Shown one piece after another: positions 20,741 to 31,056 of a stretch of 64,000 bases of DNA (positions are counted from its first letter, which is position 1; each line of letters begins with the position of its first letter). Source of the stretch: Rhynchopus sp. YZ270_cl-10 (taxonomy: Eukaryota > Euglenozoa > Diplonemea > Diplonemida > Diplonemidae); assembly GCA_964035575.1 (NCBI GenBank), contig OZ037890.1, forward strand, positions 1,178,001-1,242,000, in the 5' to 3' direction. A program made the translations under genes and the position numbers. The notes under the pieces are model-generated. The model was given only the letters and a program-made list of their open reading frames with translations, did no database searches and was not told the origin of the DNA.

Positions 20741-21429
20741 AACCTTTGGATGCCATGACCGCCTCTTCTTTTATAGATGCACTGAGGTTACTGATAAGAA
20801 GGTTGACACCCACTACGGCTTGTGGTTCACCGTCCCCACCCGCCTTTCACGATTTTGTGCATCAGAGGTGAGAAAGAGCCTCACCTTCTTGCACTAGCAG
20901 GGAGTCGCGTGCGCGAAGCGCGCGCAGCGACCGCTTTTTGCGGGGGGAAAGCTCGGGACCCTTTTATTATGCACACTGACTACGTCAGTATGGGTGGGAA
21001 AAAATTTTTTACCCCCCTTTTTTTACCATACATTAGAAGTACATTAGAAGTACATTTTTTTGACTTTATTTTGGGGCGGGCCACACCATTTTCAGAATTT
21101 TTTTTTTCTCCAGAACACATAAATCATGTCACAACTAGAGGGGTATACTTTGCTCCCCTCATCATTTTAAAGCATGTTTTTTTCAAAGGATTAGCCACAA
21201 TCAACGTCCAATAATACGCGGGTACGAGGTAGGAACCTAGGAACTGACCTTGCGACGTCCAAAACTCGCTGAGGGAGAGATCAGGCCGTACCGTTAACCG
21301 CAATAGGTCTCCTAGGCTAAAAGCCTCTGGCCGACAGAACAATGTAGGTAAGGGAAGTCGGCAAACTAGGAGAGAGAGAGAGAGGTGCCGTTACTCACTT
21401 TATTTTTCTACGGATCGCTGCCTCCTGTG

Positions 21430-21540
21430 TGTGTTTGAAAACTTATTGGGGTGATTCTTTGTGCAGAATATGGCCCCAACATATGTGTGTGTGTGTTTGA
21501 TAACTAGTAGGGGTATTCTTGCTCAGAATATGGCCCCAAT
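21430..21540. repeat. Two degenerate tandem copies of a ~50-bp repeat, third copy at 35760-35807
   Basis: The shared core is TGTGTTTGATAACTAG followed by GCAGAATATGGCCCCA. Copies lie near 21430-21480 and 21491-21540, and again at 35760-35807. A GT microsatellite follows the first pair. Confidence 0.55.
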
Positions 21541-21590
21541 ATATATGTGTGTGTGTGTGCACGAGAGTTGCATGCATCTTCCTCCCAGTG

Positions 21591-21647
21591 GTCTGCGTCC
21601 TCCAATGAACGGTGAGGCGTTCGCACTTTAACTTTTTTTTTTTCAAG
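21591..21647 (+). repeat. Module, family C, first of a C-A pair
   Basis: A 57-nt GT...AG interval: GTCTGCGTCC, then GAACG pairing with CGTTC around GTGAGG, CGCACTTTAAC, a T tract and CAAG. The next module begins at the following base. Confidence 0.5.
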
Positions 21648-21704
21648 GTGACTAAAGGTGCGAGAGGGTCATCTCATAAACTTTTCTTTTCTTACATACA
21701 CCAG
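21648..21704 (+). repeat. Module, family A, second of a C-A pair
   Basis: A 57-nt GT...AG interval: GTGACTAAAGG, GCGAGAGGGTCATC, TCATAAACTTTTC, a pyrimidine tract and CACCAG. The stem is decayed (GTGA/TCAT retained), but the loop and 3' half match the family. Confidence 0.5.
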
Positions 21705-21789
21705 ACACTAGACCCTGTGCGTCGGTAGGCTGAATCAAATAAGGGGCGTGGAGTGGATAAATATTGTGTTGCTTCGCGCGATTATTTTT

Positions 21790-21968
21790 AGGGGGGTTTT
21801 AATGACTATTTATCAAATGAAAATCAGACCGCTTGATTTTCACGCGTGGGTTGACTTTTTCACGAATTATTTTACTTCACGAGCGAAGCGAGTGAAGTAA
21901 TAGAAGTGAAAAAGTCAACCCACAAATGAAAATCTGCCTGATTTTCATTTTTTTTTAAAAACCCCCCC
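21790..21968. mobile_element. ~180-bp nested-palindrome MITE
   Basis: Outer arms are GGGGGGTTTTAA and its complement; the next pair is AAATGAAAATCAG and its complement. The strongest stem is GTGGGTTGACTTTTTCAC, perfectly complementary to the right side. A central TACTTCAC/GTGAAGTA hairpin encloses GAGCGAAGCGA. Each arm is internally self-complementary too, so the whole folds as a hairpin of hairpins. No open frame. Confidence 0.65.
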
Positions 21969-22433
21969 GGTTCTTCTACGCAACCCAGTCGTGTCACATT
22001 TGCACGCCCAGACAAACCCGAACGATTTCTTCATCTCTTCCCTTTTAAAGGTCCGAAAAAGGTGGGCATCCGTTTGTCCTTTCAAGCTGGCGTTACTTAT
22101 GTTTGTTTGCTTCTTTCTTCTTCCCCCATTTTTTTTTTTCCCCGTTTTGCACTCACCCATAGAGGTGTGGGCAATAATCCAGAACCGAATATTTTTTTTT
22201 TTGAACGCTCGATCTGTGAGCCACGCATGTCGAAAGTATTTAAAGACCACTTTTTAAGAAGAAAAAGAACGCACGAGAGGTTTAGGCTATCTAAGATTCT
22301 TGCTGAACTGTTCTGTTCTTCCATCGTTACAAACAAAAATGGCGTGGTGATCTACAGAGAGTGATCTACAAATTGAAGGTCATCACGCTAATTTTTTTTT
22401 TGATTTTTTGATTTATTTTTTTTGACAAGATAT

Positions 22434-22488
22434 GTGTGCACGCGAGGGCATGCCCATCTTTCAAGTGGTCCTTTTAGTTTTCGTTTAG
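22434..22488 (+). repeat. Module, family B, first of a B-A pair
   Basis: A 55-nt interval: GTGTGC pairs with GCATGC around ACGCGAGG. Other family B copies have GTATGC/GCATAT, so both arms changed while pairing persists. CCATCTTTCAAG, a T-rich tract and TTTAG follow. Confidence 0.55.
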
Positions 22489-22551
22489 GTGACTAAGCAC
22501 GAGAGGCTTAGTAGGTCATCTTATAAACTTTTATTTTTCTTTTTTTTTCAG
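22489..22551 (+). repeat. Module, family A, second of a B-A pair
   Basis: A 63-nt GT...AG interval with GTGACTAAGC, loop ACGAGAG, GCTTAG, then TCATCTTATAAACTTTT, a long T tract and CAG. It starts at the base after the preceding module's AG. Confidence 0.65.
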
Positions 22552-22702
22552 ATGGGGGAACGTATTTGACTGGTATTTCAAGCATTCAGTATCATTGTAA
22601 GATATGTTCTATTTTATAATATTGTTGAAGTGTGGCAACACATACACCCTTAGAGGGTCTCTGGTGGGCTACAATCACGCAAAAAAAAAATGTTTCAAAT
22701 TA

Positions 22703-22985
22703 CTGGGGGGGGGGCGAATAAGAGATCAGGGCCGAATAAGAGATCAGGTTGAGATTTTGGGGATATTTTTTTTTTTTTTTTTTGCATGCAACAGGGTTTT
22801 ATCTTGAAAAAACATTTTGAAATTTTACCCTGTCTACCCGGTCTGGCAAAAAAGTGGTCAAAAAATTTTTTTTGCCTCCGGCGAAAATGTCTATTTCCTT
22901 TTTTTCCCCCAAAAATTTTTTTTTATTTTTGGCTCGTCCGTTCGCCTAATAAGAGATGCCACATCTCTTATTCGCCCCCCCCCAG
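22703..22985. mobile_element. 283-bp TA-flanked MITE, copy 2
   Basis: Same element as 19874-20173, with the same CTGGGGG inverted ends, TA flanks and interior. It has two instead of three copies of the CGAATAAGAGAT sub-repeat, which accounts for the length difference. Followed by an A run. Confidence 0.8.
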
Positions 22986-23068
22986 TAAAAAAAAAAAAAA
23001 AAAAAGCAAGATAGTTGAGTCCCTGCGATCACAGATCTCATGTATAGATGCCAACTATAACAAGGTAG

Positions 23069-23125
23069 GTGACTAAGCACGGTTGAGGCCTAGGTTTTCA
23101 TCTTATAAAACTTTTGTTGACGCAG
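23069..23125 (+). repeat. Module, family A
   Basis: A 57-nt GT...AG interval: GTGACTAAGC, ACGGTTGAG, GCCTAG, TTTTCATCTTATAAAAC, T-rich tract, ACGCAG. The stem keeps five of six family pairs. Confidence 0.55.
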
Positions 23126-23634
23126 GGTTGTTCCTTGTTCTCGGAAAAAACAGCAAAATTCTGGATTTATGTTCCCGTTTTTTTCCTTTTTTTGGGTGGG
23201 GTTTTTTGCCCTTTTTCGGGCTTTCCGAGCTCTACCCTCACTGTAGTGGGGTCATTTCGAGAAAATGGACAAGTTCTTGATTGATACAAATTTTGGTTAC
23301 GACCACTAGTGAGTTGCTCACAATGCTAAATGAGTGTCAGAACTGTGATTCTGGGCCCACTTTAACCGCCCCTCGAAATTCAAAAAGGGGTCCCAAACCC
23401 GGGCGCGCTACACTCGCGCGGAACTTTTTGCTTTGGTCTAGTTGCATTTTTGGCTGCAAAATGCAAGGGGATCCCCAAAGACGTTGGGAATATTATTTGG
23501 ATGGGGCAGTGATTTTGTACCTGCATACACGCTCCCTCGCGGTAACCGCGTGCATGCCAATGAAGTGCTCTCTGGGGTTCGATAACCCGTGGAACCAGTG
23601 CTTCCGCCGATGAACGGTGAGGCGTTGCACTTCT

Positions 23635-23785
23635 CTTTTTGCGGAGCAAAAAATAATATAAATGGCGCCGCAGGCAAAAAAATTTGAGTACAGTGTAAAA
23701 ATCTAGCTTCCAACGAACCCTTTTTTGCAGAGCAAAAAATGAAAAATGGCGCCGCAGGCAAAAAAAAAATTGGGGGTACAGCCCT
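23635..23785. repeat. Two tandem copies of a ~75-bp repeat, third copy at 50245-50336
   Basis: Each copy has a TTTTTGC(G/A)GAGCAAAAA-type hairpin, then AAATGGCGCCGCAGGC. A GTGTAAAAATCTAGCTT segment follows the first copy and the copy at 50245. In the 50-kb copy the last part forms a perfect 10-bp stem (GGTGTAAAAA with TTTTTACACC, 50311-50336). Probably a small dispersed element. Confidence 0.55.
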
Positions 23786-24200
23786 GGACAGTGAAGGATT
23801 TTGTTGTCAATTTTTTTTTCTTGCCCCCTGAAAACTCTTGCTTTTGAGAGTTTCGACCATTTCACCACACTGGTGGTGTGTCACCTCAGTGAAACCCACC
23901 AGAAACCACAAGAAAGCCCCCTAAGGAAAAAAAGGAAAAAAAAAAAGGAAAAAAAAACTAAAATCCAGAATTTCATGTTCTCGGTCCCACTTAGGAACTT
24001 CCCTGTGTTGACGTGCATTTTTTTTTTTTTTGTCACGACACAAAAAAAAGCCACTAAATAAAGTGAACGGCCTATATTGTTTTTTGGTCCTTCCCTCCCC
24101 CCCTTTTTTTCAAAAAGAAAAAGAGGAAAAAAAACATAAACAGAATTCCAACTGTCACGCACTGCCGCAAAGTCACAGTGACCCTTTTTTTTATTTTTTG

Positions 24201-25210
24201 TTAACCCTTTATGGACCACGACCGATTTTTTCGATTTGCTAGGATCTTCTATCCCATAGGTAAAATGAGATCCGATGCATATTTTTGATCGTACCTGGCC
24301 GCAATTGAAAGATTTTGAGCAGATCTTTCAAATGGAGCAGAAATCGAAATAAAATGAGAAAAATGGAAAATGGAAAATTGAGGGGAGCTGATATTTTTTT
24401 CTGAAAATTTTGAAGAAAAAAATTATTCCGGCTGCGCACCTGTTTTTTCGGTTTTCGAAAATGGCTTTATTTGAAAGATCGGTTCAAAATCTTTCAAAAG
24501 AAAAAAAATCGATCAAAAAGTCCTAATAGATAATGTCTCACTGCATGGAGAGAAGGTACCAACCAGCTAAATATACCGTAATTGTACAGAGGTTGGACAG
24601 TACAAAAGTTGGGGCTTTTGGGACTTTTGGCCAACTTGGCATGGTGCTGAACAAAGGTGAACGCCGCATCCCACGCACATGTAATCTGTTTTCAGACGCC
24701 TGTTTCCCAAGCAAGAAGAAGTTGTCGACCAACACCCTCCTGCCAGTGTCTCTGTACCTTGACCGTGTTGATATAGATTTTCTGTACAATGTTTCTCAAA
24801 AGACAAAATGCAATAAATACACGGAGAAGAGGCACATCCAGTTCAGGGTCAGGAACTGCAACTACGCGTGTTACTTTGCCCAGTCGCGGGTATTTTCCAT
24901 TATTTTAGTTTCGTTCTGAAGACCGTACAAAATGGTTCCCTGCACACCAAAGTTTGAATCCTCTGATGACTCAAGCGCGTCAGAATGGTACATTATTCCC
25001 AAAAAATGACCCAAAATACCCTATTATGTGATAATGCCGGGTGTGGATGAGAGGGGATGAGAGCGTCAAAAAAAATCGAATCTTGCGTCTTTTGAAAGAT
25101 TTCGCACAAAATCTTCTCATTAAAAAAAAAAATCTTCAAAAAGTCCTAGTGGAAGCCAATTTAGGTGGTTGCGTGGACATATATGTCCCCTCTGGTCCTT
25201 AAAGGGTTAA
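24201..25210. mobile_element. ~1.0-kb piggyBac-type DNA transposon remnant
   Basis: The left end TTAACCCTTTATGGACCA and the right end TGGTCCTTAAAGGGTTAA are inverted copies with one mismatch, and both outer TTAA tetranucleotides fit the TTAA target site of piggyBac elements. Subterminal copies of TTGAAAGAT and CAAAAAGTCCTA occur near both sides. The interior holds a short transposase-like fragment on the minus strand. At ~1 kb it is far too short for an autonomous element. Confidence 0.75.
24538..24806 (-). pseudogene. piggyBac transposase fragment
   Basis: A minus-strand frame contains VLVDNFFLLGKQ followed by LHVRGMRRS. This resembles the D-N-F-(F/Y)-T-S ... G-T-x-R-x-N-R region around the second catalytic aspartate of piggyBac transposases. 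The reading frame shifts within the fragment and no full domain remains. It lies inside the TTAA-bounded element, which supports the assignment. Confidence 0.45.
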
Positions 25211-25774
25211 GATTATGTTCTGTGTTCCCAAAACTTTCAAGTTTACTTGTTTGTTACCCTAGTGCCATCACTCCCCCCCCTTCGACCCCCCTGCATTGTA
25301 CCCTCACCACCTGGTTTTTGACGCTGAGTTTACCGGAGTTTGCCGGCCGGCAAACTGAGGGTAAAAAATCAGGTACTTTTTTTGAAGGGGAAAAAAAAAA
25401 AAATGCCTGTCCGTTTGATCGAATTCAATTTCGCGCCTCCCTCTTTAATGAAGATGACTGTGTTCAGGTTGTACTCATCTTTCAAAAGTATTTTCTTTCA
25501 TTGTTTTTTATTGGTCTTTTTTTTTTTTTTGGTCTGTTATTATTCTGGGTAAGGTTTGTATTGTTGATGTTTGTTTTTTTTCTTCTGGAGTACTTAGCAA
25601 CCTCTGCTAAGGTTTTTTTTTTTTTTTTCAGATCGTGTCTTCCGAGGAAATCCGTCTTATTATCACGCTGACGTTTTTTTGTACCCAAAAAAATGCAGCT
25701 GTCAGGCGGATGTTTTTTGCTAGGTTTTGGAGAGAACGACACTCTCTCTCGATTAGCACCATGTACTTTTTTTT

Positions 25775-25989
25775 GCAACTGACGCGCTGGAGAGGCCCTG
25801 GCCAAACATGGCGTGTTAGGGGAAATATATTCGTCGCACAGATTAGATCAGAGACCCCACCCGATATGTTTCTCATTTTACCTCTTTTGTGCTCCGCCAC
25901 CGACACTCCCATTTTCTGTACTTCAGGCAATAATCATAAACCATCACACACTGACACAGTCCGCGTGTGCTGGAAACAATCAATTTTTT

Positions 25990-26028
<39 letters not shown>
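25775..26028 (+). repeat. Ngaro 5' repeat A1
   Basis: Copy of the repeat at 30177-30420. It ends in a ~35-bp poly(A) tract that here is enclosed by a 14-bp inverted repeat: GTCCGCGTGTGCTG at about 25960 and CAGCACACGCGGAC at about 26030. Confidence 0.85.
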
Positions 26029-26030
<2 letters not shown>

Positions 26031-26097
26031 AGCACACGCGGACAAAAATATTTGCAGAAACAATACAGAAACAGAAAAAGCAGGGGAGATACAGAAG

Positions 26098-26340
26098 AAA
26101 AAGCAAAAGCAGGGACTACGAGCCAGACTCTAAAAAGGATACAGTAGTAAAAAGCAAAAGCAGGGACTACGAGCCCAGACTCTAAAAAGGATACAGTAGT
26201 AAAAAGCAAAGCAGGGACTACGAGCCCAGACTCTAAAAAGGATACAGTAGTAAAAAGCAAAAGCAGGGACTACGAGCCCAGACTCTAAAAAGGATACAGT
26301 AGTAAAAAGCAAAAGCAGGGACTACGAGCCCAGAAAGGAG
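26098..26340 (+). repeat. ~53-bp tandem repeats in the Ngaro leader
   Basis: About four and a half copies of a unit containing GCAAAAGCAGGGACTACGAG and ACTCTAAAAAGGATACAG. Copies differ by single-base indels. They lie between the 5' repeat and the first frame. Confidence 0.85.
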
Positions 26341-26375
26341 CCTAGGGACCACGAGCCCTTTTTCAAACCGTCAAC

Positions 26376-27398
26376 ATGGCCCTTACCCGGGACGACTTCC
26401 CCGCCAACGCGCACGACGTTGAGTGGGCGCAGGTGGAGGTGGGCAGAGCAGAGGGGCAGCCGGCTGAGGCGGCGGCAGGATGCGTGTTCCCGAGCTGCGC
26501 CACGGTGCACGGAGGAGGCGCAAACTGCTGGCGCTGCGGCCACCGCACTACGGTGACATGCATCCGCAACGTACTCCCGCAGGGCCAAACACGCACGGAG
26601 TTCACGGATGGCATTCTGGAGTTGGGGTGGTCGTGTCCAGTGTGTGAGTGGATACGCGCTTTCGCGATCCCACTGGACGACGCCGTGAGCAACGCTTCTG
26701 ACCCGGCACCGGATATCCCAGCACAGCAGCAACAACCACAGAACGCACCACAGGACATGATGGTGATCCTGATGCAGATGAGGGACCAGATGGTTGCGTT
26801 GAACGGCAGGATGACGGCGTTGGAGGAACAGCGAAACCTCGCACTACCCCAGGGTTTCCATGCAGAGGTGGTCGGGACATGGAAAAACGTACACGTACCC
26901 CAGGTGAAGACACTGATCAGGACGGAAGTTAGCAAAGTATTCAAAGAATACGCACTTCCTGCAAACCTTGATGTGGCCCGCGAGCACGAGGTAGAGATGA
27001 GACGCAATTTCGATTTCCTCGACACCACTCTAAACGCTTTAAAACCAAACCCAGCGGACAACGGGGGGACGATGGCGGTGTTGCACAGGGTAGTGGTGAC
27101 CATGTCCGCCTCCACCCATCTGGGCATATACGGCAGGAACATCCGTCTGACGTACGAGAAGAGGGCAAACGGCTATCTCCCCGAAGCTTTCACCGTGCAG
27201 CTGCAGACGCGTATGTTGGAGCAGCTGGTAGAGGCGGGGAAGAATAAAAAGAAGGAGTACAACCGAAACAACGACCGAGGCACCACGGGGGGTTACCGAG
27301 GGGACACAAACCAAAACGACAGGAAGAGGGACTACGACCGTACCAGCGACCGACGCACCGAGAACCAGGGAAAGGGGGGACGCGGGGGGAAGAACTGA
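26376..27398 (+). CDS. Ngaro element first frame, gag-like
   Basis: A 340-aa frame with an N-terminal Cys/His cluster (CVFPSC, CWRCGHR, CPVC), a middle helical part with QQQQ and MQMRDQ, and a basic C-terminus rich in R, N, G and K. The position, size and nucleic-acid-binding composition fit the gag-like protein of tyrosine-recombinase retroelements. Part of the element at 25775-30491. Confidence 0.6.
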   Translation: MALTRDDFPANAHDVEWAQVEVGRAEGQPAEAAAGCVFPSCATVHGGGANCWRCGHRTTVTCIRNVLPQGQTRTEFTDGILELGWSCPVCEWIRAFAIPLDDAVSNASDPAPDIPAQQQQPQNAPQDMMVILMQMRDQMVALNGRMTALEEQRNLALPQGFHAEVVGTWKNVHVPQVKTLIRTEVSKVFKEYALPANLDVAREHEVEMRRNFDFLDTTLNALKPNPADNGGTMAVLHRVVVTMSASTHLGIYGRNIRLTYEKRANGYLPEAFTVQLQTRMLEQLVEAGKNKKKEYNRNNDRGTTGGYRGDTNQNDRKRDYDRTSDRRTENQGKGGRGGKN

Positions 27399-27413
27399 CT
27401 GCCCTACGCGCAG

Positions 27414-28364
27414 ATGCTCTTTCCTCCCCCCAGCGAAAGAGGCAGAAAACGACAACACGAGACCCCCCTCACAAACAAACAGGAAAATACAATAATTCAA
27501 TCGACTCAGACAACCCTCGCCCGATGCTTAGCGGAGTCCTCCTGGAAGAGCCTCCAAAGCACGTGTCGGCGATACTTCGAATTCAAAAACGCTTGGGAGG
27601 AGAAACACACATGCACAATCTCACACGAAGTGGCGCTCATATATTGGGTGGAAAAGAAAAGGTCTTTAGACGGAGTCACGGAGAGTTCGGCGCTGCAATA
27701 TACGATGGACGTGGCGGCGGCGTTACGGCGGACAGGGGACGCACGCCTGGCGGAGTCCCAAATGGTGCAGGATTACCGTCGGAGTCTGCGAAGGATGGGA
27801 GCACTGATGCCGGGCAAGCAGGCCAAGCCGGCACGTCCCTCCGAAGTCGCATCGGCGATCGAGCTGGAGAAGAAGCCGTTGATACGTTTAGCACTGGCTA
27901 TGTGTTGGGTGACGGCGGGGAGGGCGTCGGACGTGCTGCGACTCAAGAAGCAGGAGATCACCATCAGACCAGACGGAGTGGTGGCAGTGCATTGGAGGGA
28001 GACCAAAGGAGATCCTTTCCAGCTGGGACGCTTCACGGGCCACCATCTCACAAAAGCAGCGCAGGAAACTTTAGTACAACGACTGCAAGCTGTCCGCGAT
28101 CAGCAAGGTTTGGTTTTCCCACCAGGGATAACATCGCACCAACTCGGAGCCGCCCTACAGAGAGTCAACAGGGAGCTGTCGTCGCACTCACTGAGAAGAG
28201 GGGCTGCGCAGTTCCTCCTGAAACAGAAGGTGTCCCTCGACGAAATATGCCTCCTCACCCGCCACCAAACAACGGAGTCTCTGATCCGATACGTCGCAGA
28301 AGCGGGACTACAGAGGGTGGACGTGACGGCAACCATGTCGCAGCAGCTGCAGGCAGCCATGTGA
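27414..28364 (+). CDS. Ngaro element tyrosine recombinase
   Basis: A 316-aa frame with a phage-integrase fold signature: a helical N-terminal core-binding part, an arginine in GRASDVLRL, HSLRRG, RHQTTESLIRY. The family integrates its circular DNA intermediate by site-specific recombination. Overlaps the next frame. Confidence 0.85.
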   Translation: MLFPPPSERGRKRQHETPLTNKQENTIIQSTQTTLARCLAESSWKSLQSTCRRYFEFKNAWEEKHTCTISHEVALIYWVEKKRSLDGVTESSALQYTMDVAAALRRTGDARLAESQMVQDYRRSLRRMGALMPGKQAKPARPSEVASAIELEKKPLIRLALAMCWVTAGRASDVLRLKKQEITIRPDGVVAVHWRETKGDPFQLGRFTGHHLTKAAQETLVQRLQAVRDQQGLVFPPGITSHQLGAALQRVNRELSSHSLRRGAAQFLLKQKVSLDEICLLTRHQTTESLIRYVAEAGLQRVDVTATMSQQLQAAM

Positions 28365-30049
28365 AGTACTTGCTCCAGGGGAAGATACCTGGCGTACCAT
28401 GGATCCCAGGGGAAAAGACACGCTACAATCCAGAGGACGAAAAAGACATGGGGCCGGGTTTGGAGGCGCTATACAACGATGTCCTCGCAGTGTCGGTGAA
28501 TGGAAAGCTGTGCAGACCACCCCGTGTGCGCGGTATTCCAGAAGACGACTACATCGCACCAATATGCGCCGGTTTCATGGACATGCGAAAGCTGCAGGAG
28601 TTGGACGTGACAGGTGAACTGCAGGGAGTGATTGATCTGATCACAGACCCAAAAAGCTTTTACACGCAGTTCCTGGTAGGGGCTCTAGAGAACGTAAGAT
28701 ACGACACACATTTCCGGAAAAAGATCTCACGAAATCTCATGCACCACCTAAAAGCGCTGAAGGACTATAACGTGTTGGAGGAAGTGGATCAGGAACCCAC
28801 CGTCGTGCTACACGGATTCACAGTGGAGAAGAAGTCGGGAGGGAGAAGGTTTGTTCTGGATGGCAGAAAGCTAAACGACTGCATGCGGCACCCTCCGGAC
28901 ATGTGGCTCCCGCGAATGCCCCAGGTGATACATCAGATTCTACAAGCCAACTGGGTGGTGAATACAGACGGGAAGAGCTGGTTTTACCAGTTTCCGGTGC
29001 ACCCAGACATCAGGGACTTCTTCGGGGTAAAAGTAGCACCACAGCGAGGAAAGTTCGTGACCACAAGACTAAAAGCTTTGTGCATGGGGTGGAAGTTCGC
29101 CCCGTGCATTGCGAACCGAGCGGCGAGAGTACTGTTGCCACCGTCAGAGGGCGTCACGTGGATTGACAACTTCATTGTCACCGCAGACACGGAGGATGAG
29201 GCGACCAAGCAGTTTCAAAAATTCCTCTCCCGATGCAACGCTGTGGACGCGAAGATGACTTTGGACGAGAAAGGCTACGGGGTCCCCACACAACTTTTTG
29301 AAACTTTCGGCGTCTCTTTCGACCTCAGACACCATATTTATCGTTCAGACCCGGAGTGGATTAAGAAATTTTTAGCAAATAGTGCACACGCGAAGGTAAC
29401 CGGAGGGATGGCAACCCCTAGGGAAATCTACAAGGTGGTCGGGGGCATGGTGTGGCACTCATATATTACAAACTCTTTTCTATGTTTCCTACCCGCGACA
29501 CTGAGCTTCATGAGAGACATCGCTCGAGACTTATACAACACGGCTGCATGGGACACGCCTACAGCAGTGCGCCCTTCGGTGGTGAAGGAAGTAAAGGAGA
29601 GGACGATACGTATTAAGGAAAATCCATGGATTGAACGGGGACCAACATCATCTATCACAGCATGGTCCGATGCTTCCTCGAAGGCGTGGGCGGCGATCCT
29701 TGAGTCAGAACCGCAGCAGGTGTCACAGGCGGATTTCTCTAACGAGCAGGAACACTGGCACATATACCGGAAGGAACTTTACGCGGCAAAGCAGGCCGTA
29801 GCACTTGCGGCAAGATCGGTACATACTACGCGACTCAGGCTGATGGTCGACAACCTCCCGGCTGTACACAGCCTCCAGAGGGGCCACTCTTCAGACTACC
29901 GCTCAAATTTTGTGATCGCCGAACTTTTCACCCTAGCGGCCGGCGCCCGCATCCAAGTCGCATGTGAATGGGTACCGACGTTGGAGCAAAAAGCAGACAA
30001 GTACACGAGAGGCGTGGTGGCAGACTACCCGATCACACTACCGGTTTAG
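28330..30049 (+). CDS. Ngaro element reverse transcriptase-RNase H frame
   Basis: The frame is open from 27524, but protein-like sequence begins only near the end of the recombinase frame. It holds an RT domain (fingers and palm blocks with VLDGRKLN, GKSWFYQFPVHP, MGWKFAPCIANRA) followed by an RNase H domain (AWSDASSKAWAA, YRKELYAAKQAV, LRLMVDNLPAVHSL). Overlapping frames are usual in this family. Confidence 0.8.
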
Positions 30050-30117
30050 CAGCGGAGCGTAATCCCATTCATCGTTCGCGCGGCGTCCCTTCGATCCGAG
30101 GGTCCTTAGGGTCCTGA

Positions 30118-30392
30118 GTGGAAGCGTGCAATGCAACAAACGGTCGAGAACTGATCAAGCGAAACGGATATATTTTGCAACTGACGCGCTGGAGAGGCCC
30201 TGGCCAAACATGGCGTGTTAGGGGAAATATATTCGTCGCACAGATTAGATCAGAGACCCCACCCGATATGTTTCTCATTTTACCTCTTTTGTGCTCCGCC
30301 ACCGACACTCCCATTTTCTGTACTTCAGGCAATAATCATAAACCATCACACACTGACACAGTCCGCGTGTGCTGGAAACAATCAATTTTTTC

Positions 30393-30423
<31 letters not shown>

Positions 30424-30491
30424 TGTCGGCAGGTGGAAGCGTGCAATGCAACAAACGGTCGAGAACTGATCAAGCGAAACGGATATATTTT
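30118..30491 (+). repeat. Ngaro 3' repeats B1-A2-B2
   Basis: B1 (30118-30176) and B2 (30433-30491) are 59-bp copies beginning GTGGAAGCGTGCAATGC and ending GATATATTTT. A2 (30177-30420) lies between them and copies the left end of the element. Confidence 0.88.
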
Positions 30492-30495
30492 ATAG

Positions 30496-30577
30496 GTACA
30501 CTGTCACGAGAGGGGTTTGTATGTTTGTGTTGCAAGCCGATTTTTTTTTTTTTTTTTTTTTTTTGATTTTTCCGCAG
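30496..30577 (+). repeat. Module, family D
   Basis: An 82-nt GT...AG interval: GTACA pairs with TGTAT, CTGTCACGAGAGG forms the loop region, then a long T tract and CCGCAG. It begins 5 bp beyond the Ngaro element. Confidence 0.45.
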
Positions 30578-31056
30578 GATTTGTACTACAGGGTAGTGGG
30601 TACATTCACACAGCCGCGGATTTTTGTGTTCGTCTTTTTCTTCTTTTCTTTTCTTTTTTGCGGAACCCGAACAAAGGTTACGAAAAAATCGAAAAAGCAA
30701 ACAAAAAAAGCGCCATTGATATTTCCCTTCCGTTTTAGTTTCTCCTGATAAATTATTGGAGTAGTGTGTAGTTGCCTCGGGTTGTGTTGCCCACAGTTGT
30801 GCAATCTCCACTGTAAATTTCTCCTACATTTTTCCACCTCACCCAAGGCGAACCTCGTACGATGTCTCTCGGTACTTCAGATCAGTGTAGAAGACACAGT
30901 CACCTATTTCCTCTTTTGCTTTCCACCTATTTGACACATTAAAAACCACCACTACGTTTTCTCACCCCTCAGAAGAACCCTTACACAAGGCAAAATGGTT
31001 AGCATCGGTCGGCACTTCACTTACTCGAAATAACCTTTTAGATGAGTAATTGATTG
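30578..31056. other. Intergenic, no gene recognised
   Basis: T-rich and A-rich stretches with short frames only. The last part leads into the family A module before the next gene. Confidence 0.5.

Larger units (their letters stand above)
18579..25774. other. 7.2-kb gene-poor repeat region
   Basis: No intact gene is supported on either strand. The region is dominated by A/T, G or C homopolymer runs and holds at least four terminal-inverted-repeat elements, a piggyBac-type remnant, shared direct repeats and stem-loop modules, listed separately. Stretches such as 20180-21000 and 25211-25770 contain only short frames without recognisable protein features. Confidence 0.7.
25775..30491 (+). mobile_element. 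Ngaro/VIPER-type tyrosine-recombinase retroelement, looks whole
   Basis: A ~4.7-kb element of the DIRS order with split direct repeats in the order A1 (25775) - coding region - B1 (30118-30176) - A2 (30177-30420) - B2 (30433-30491). That arrangement defines Ngaro-like elements. A1 and A2 read as identical over ~215 bp outside their poly(A) tract, as do B1 and B2 over 59 bp, so the insertion is recent. Parts in order: 5' repeat with poly(A), ~53-bp tandem repeats, gag-like frame, tyrosine recombinase, RT-RNase H. It appears intact. Its right edge abuts a family D module. Confidence 0.88.

Noticed and set aside
20664-20897. 77-codon frame in the repeat region
   Set aside because: No domain, no flanking exons, and it overlaps the GCGTACCGTG repeats.
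21124-21342. Minus-strand 72-codon frame (LPTLFCRPEAFSLGDLLRL)
   Set aside because: It reads somewhat like protein and follows a CT-rich tract plus AG on that strand, but there is no family, no neighbouring exon and no consistent continuation. I first suspected rRNA here; no conserved rRNA block fits.
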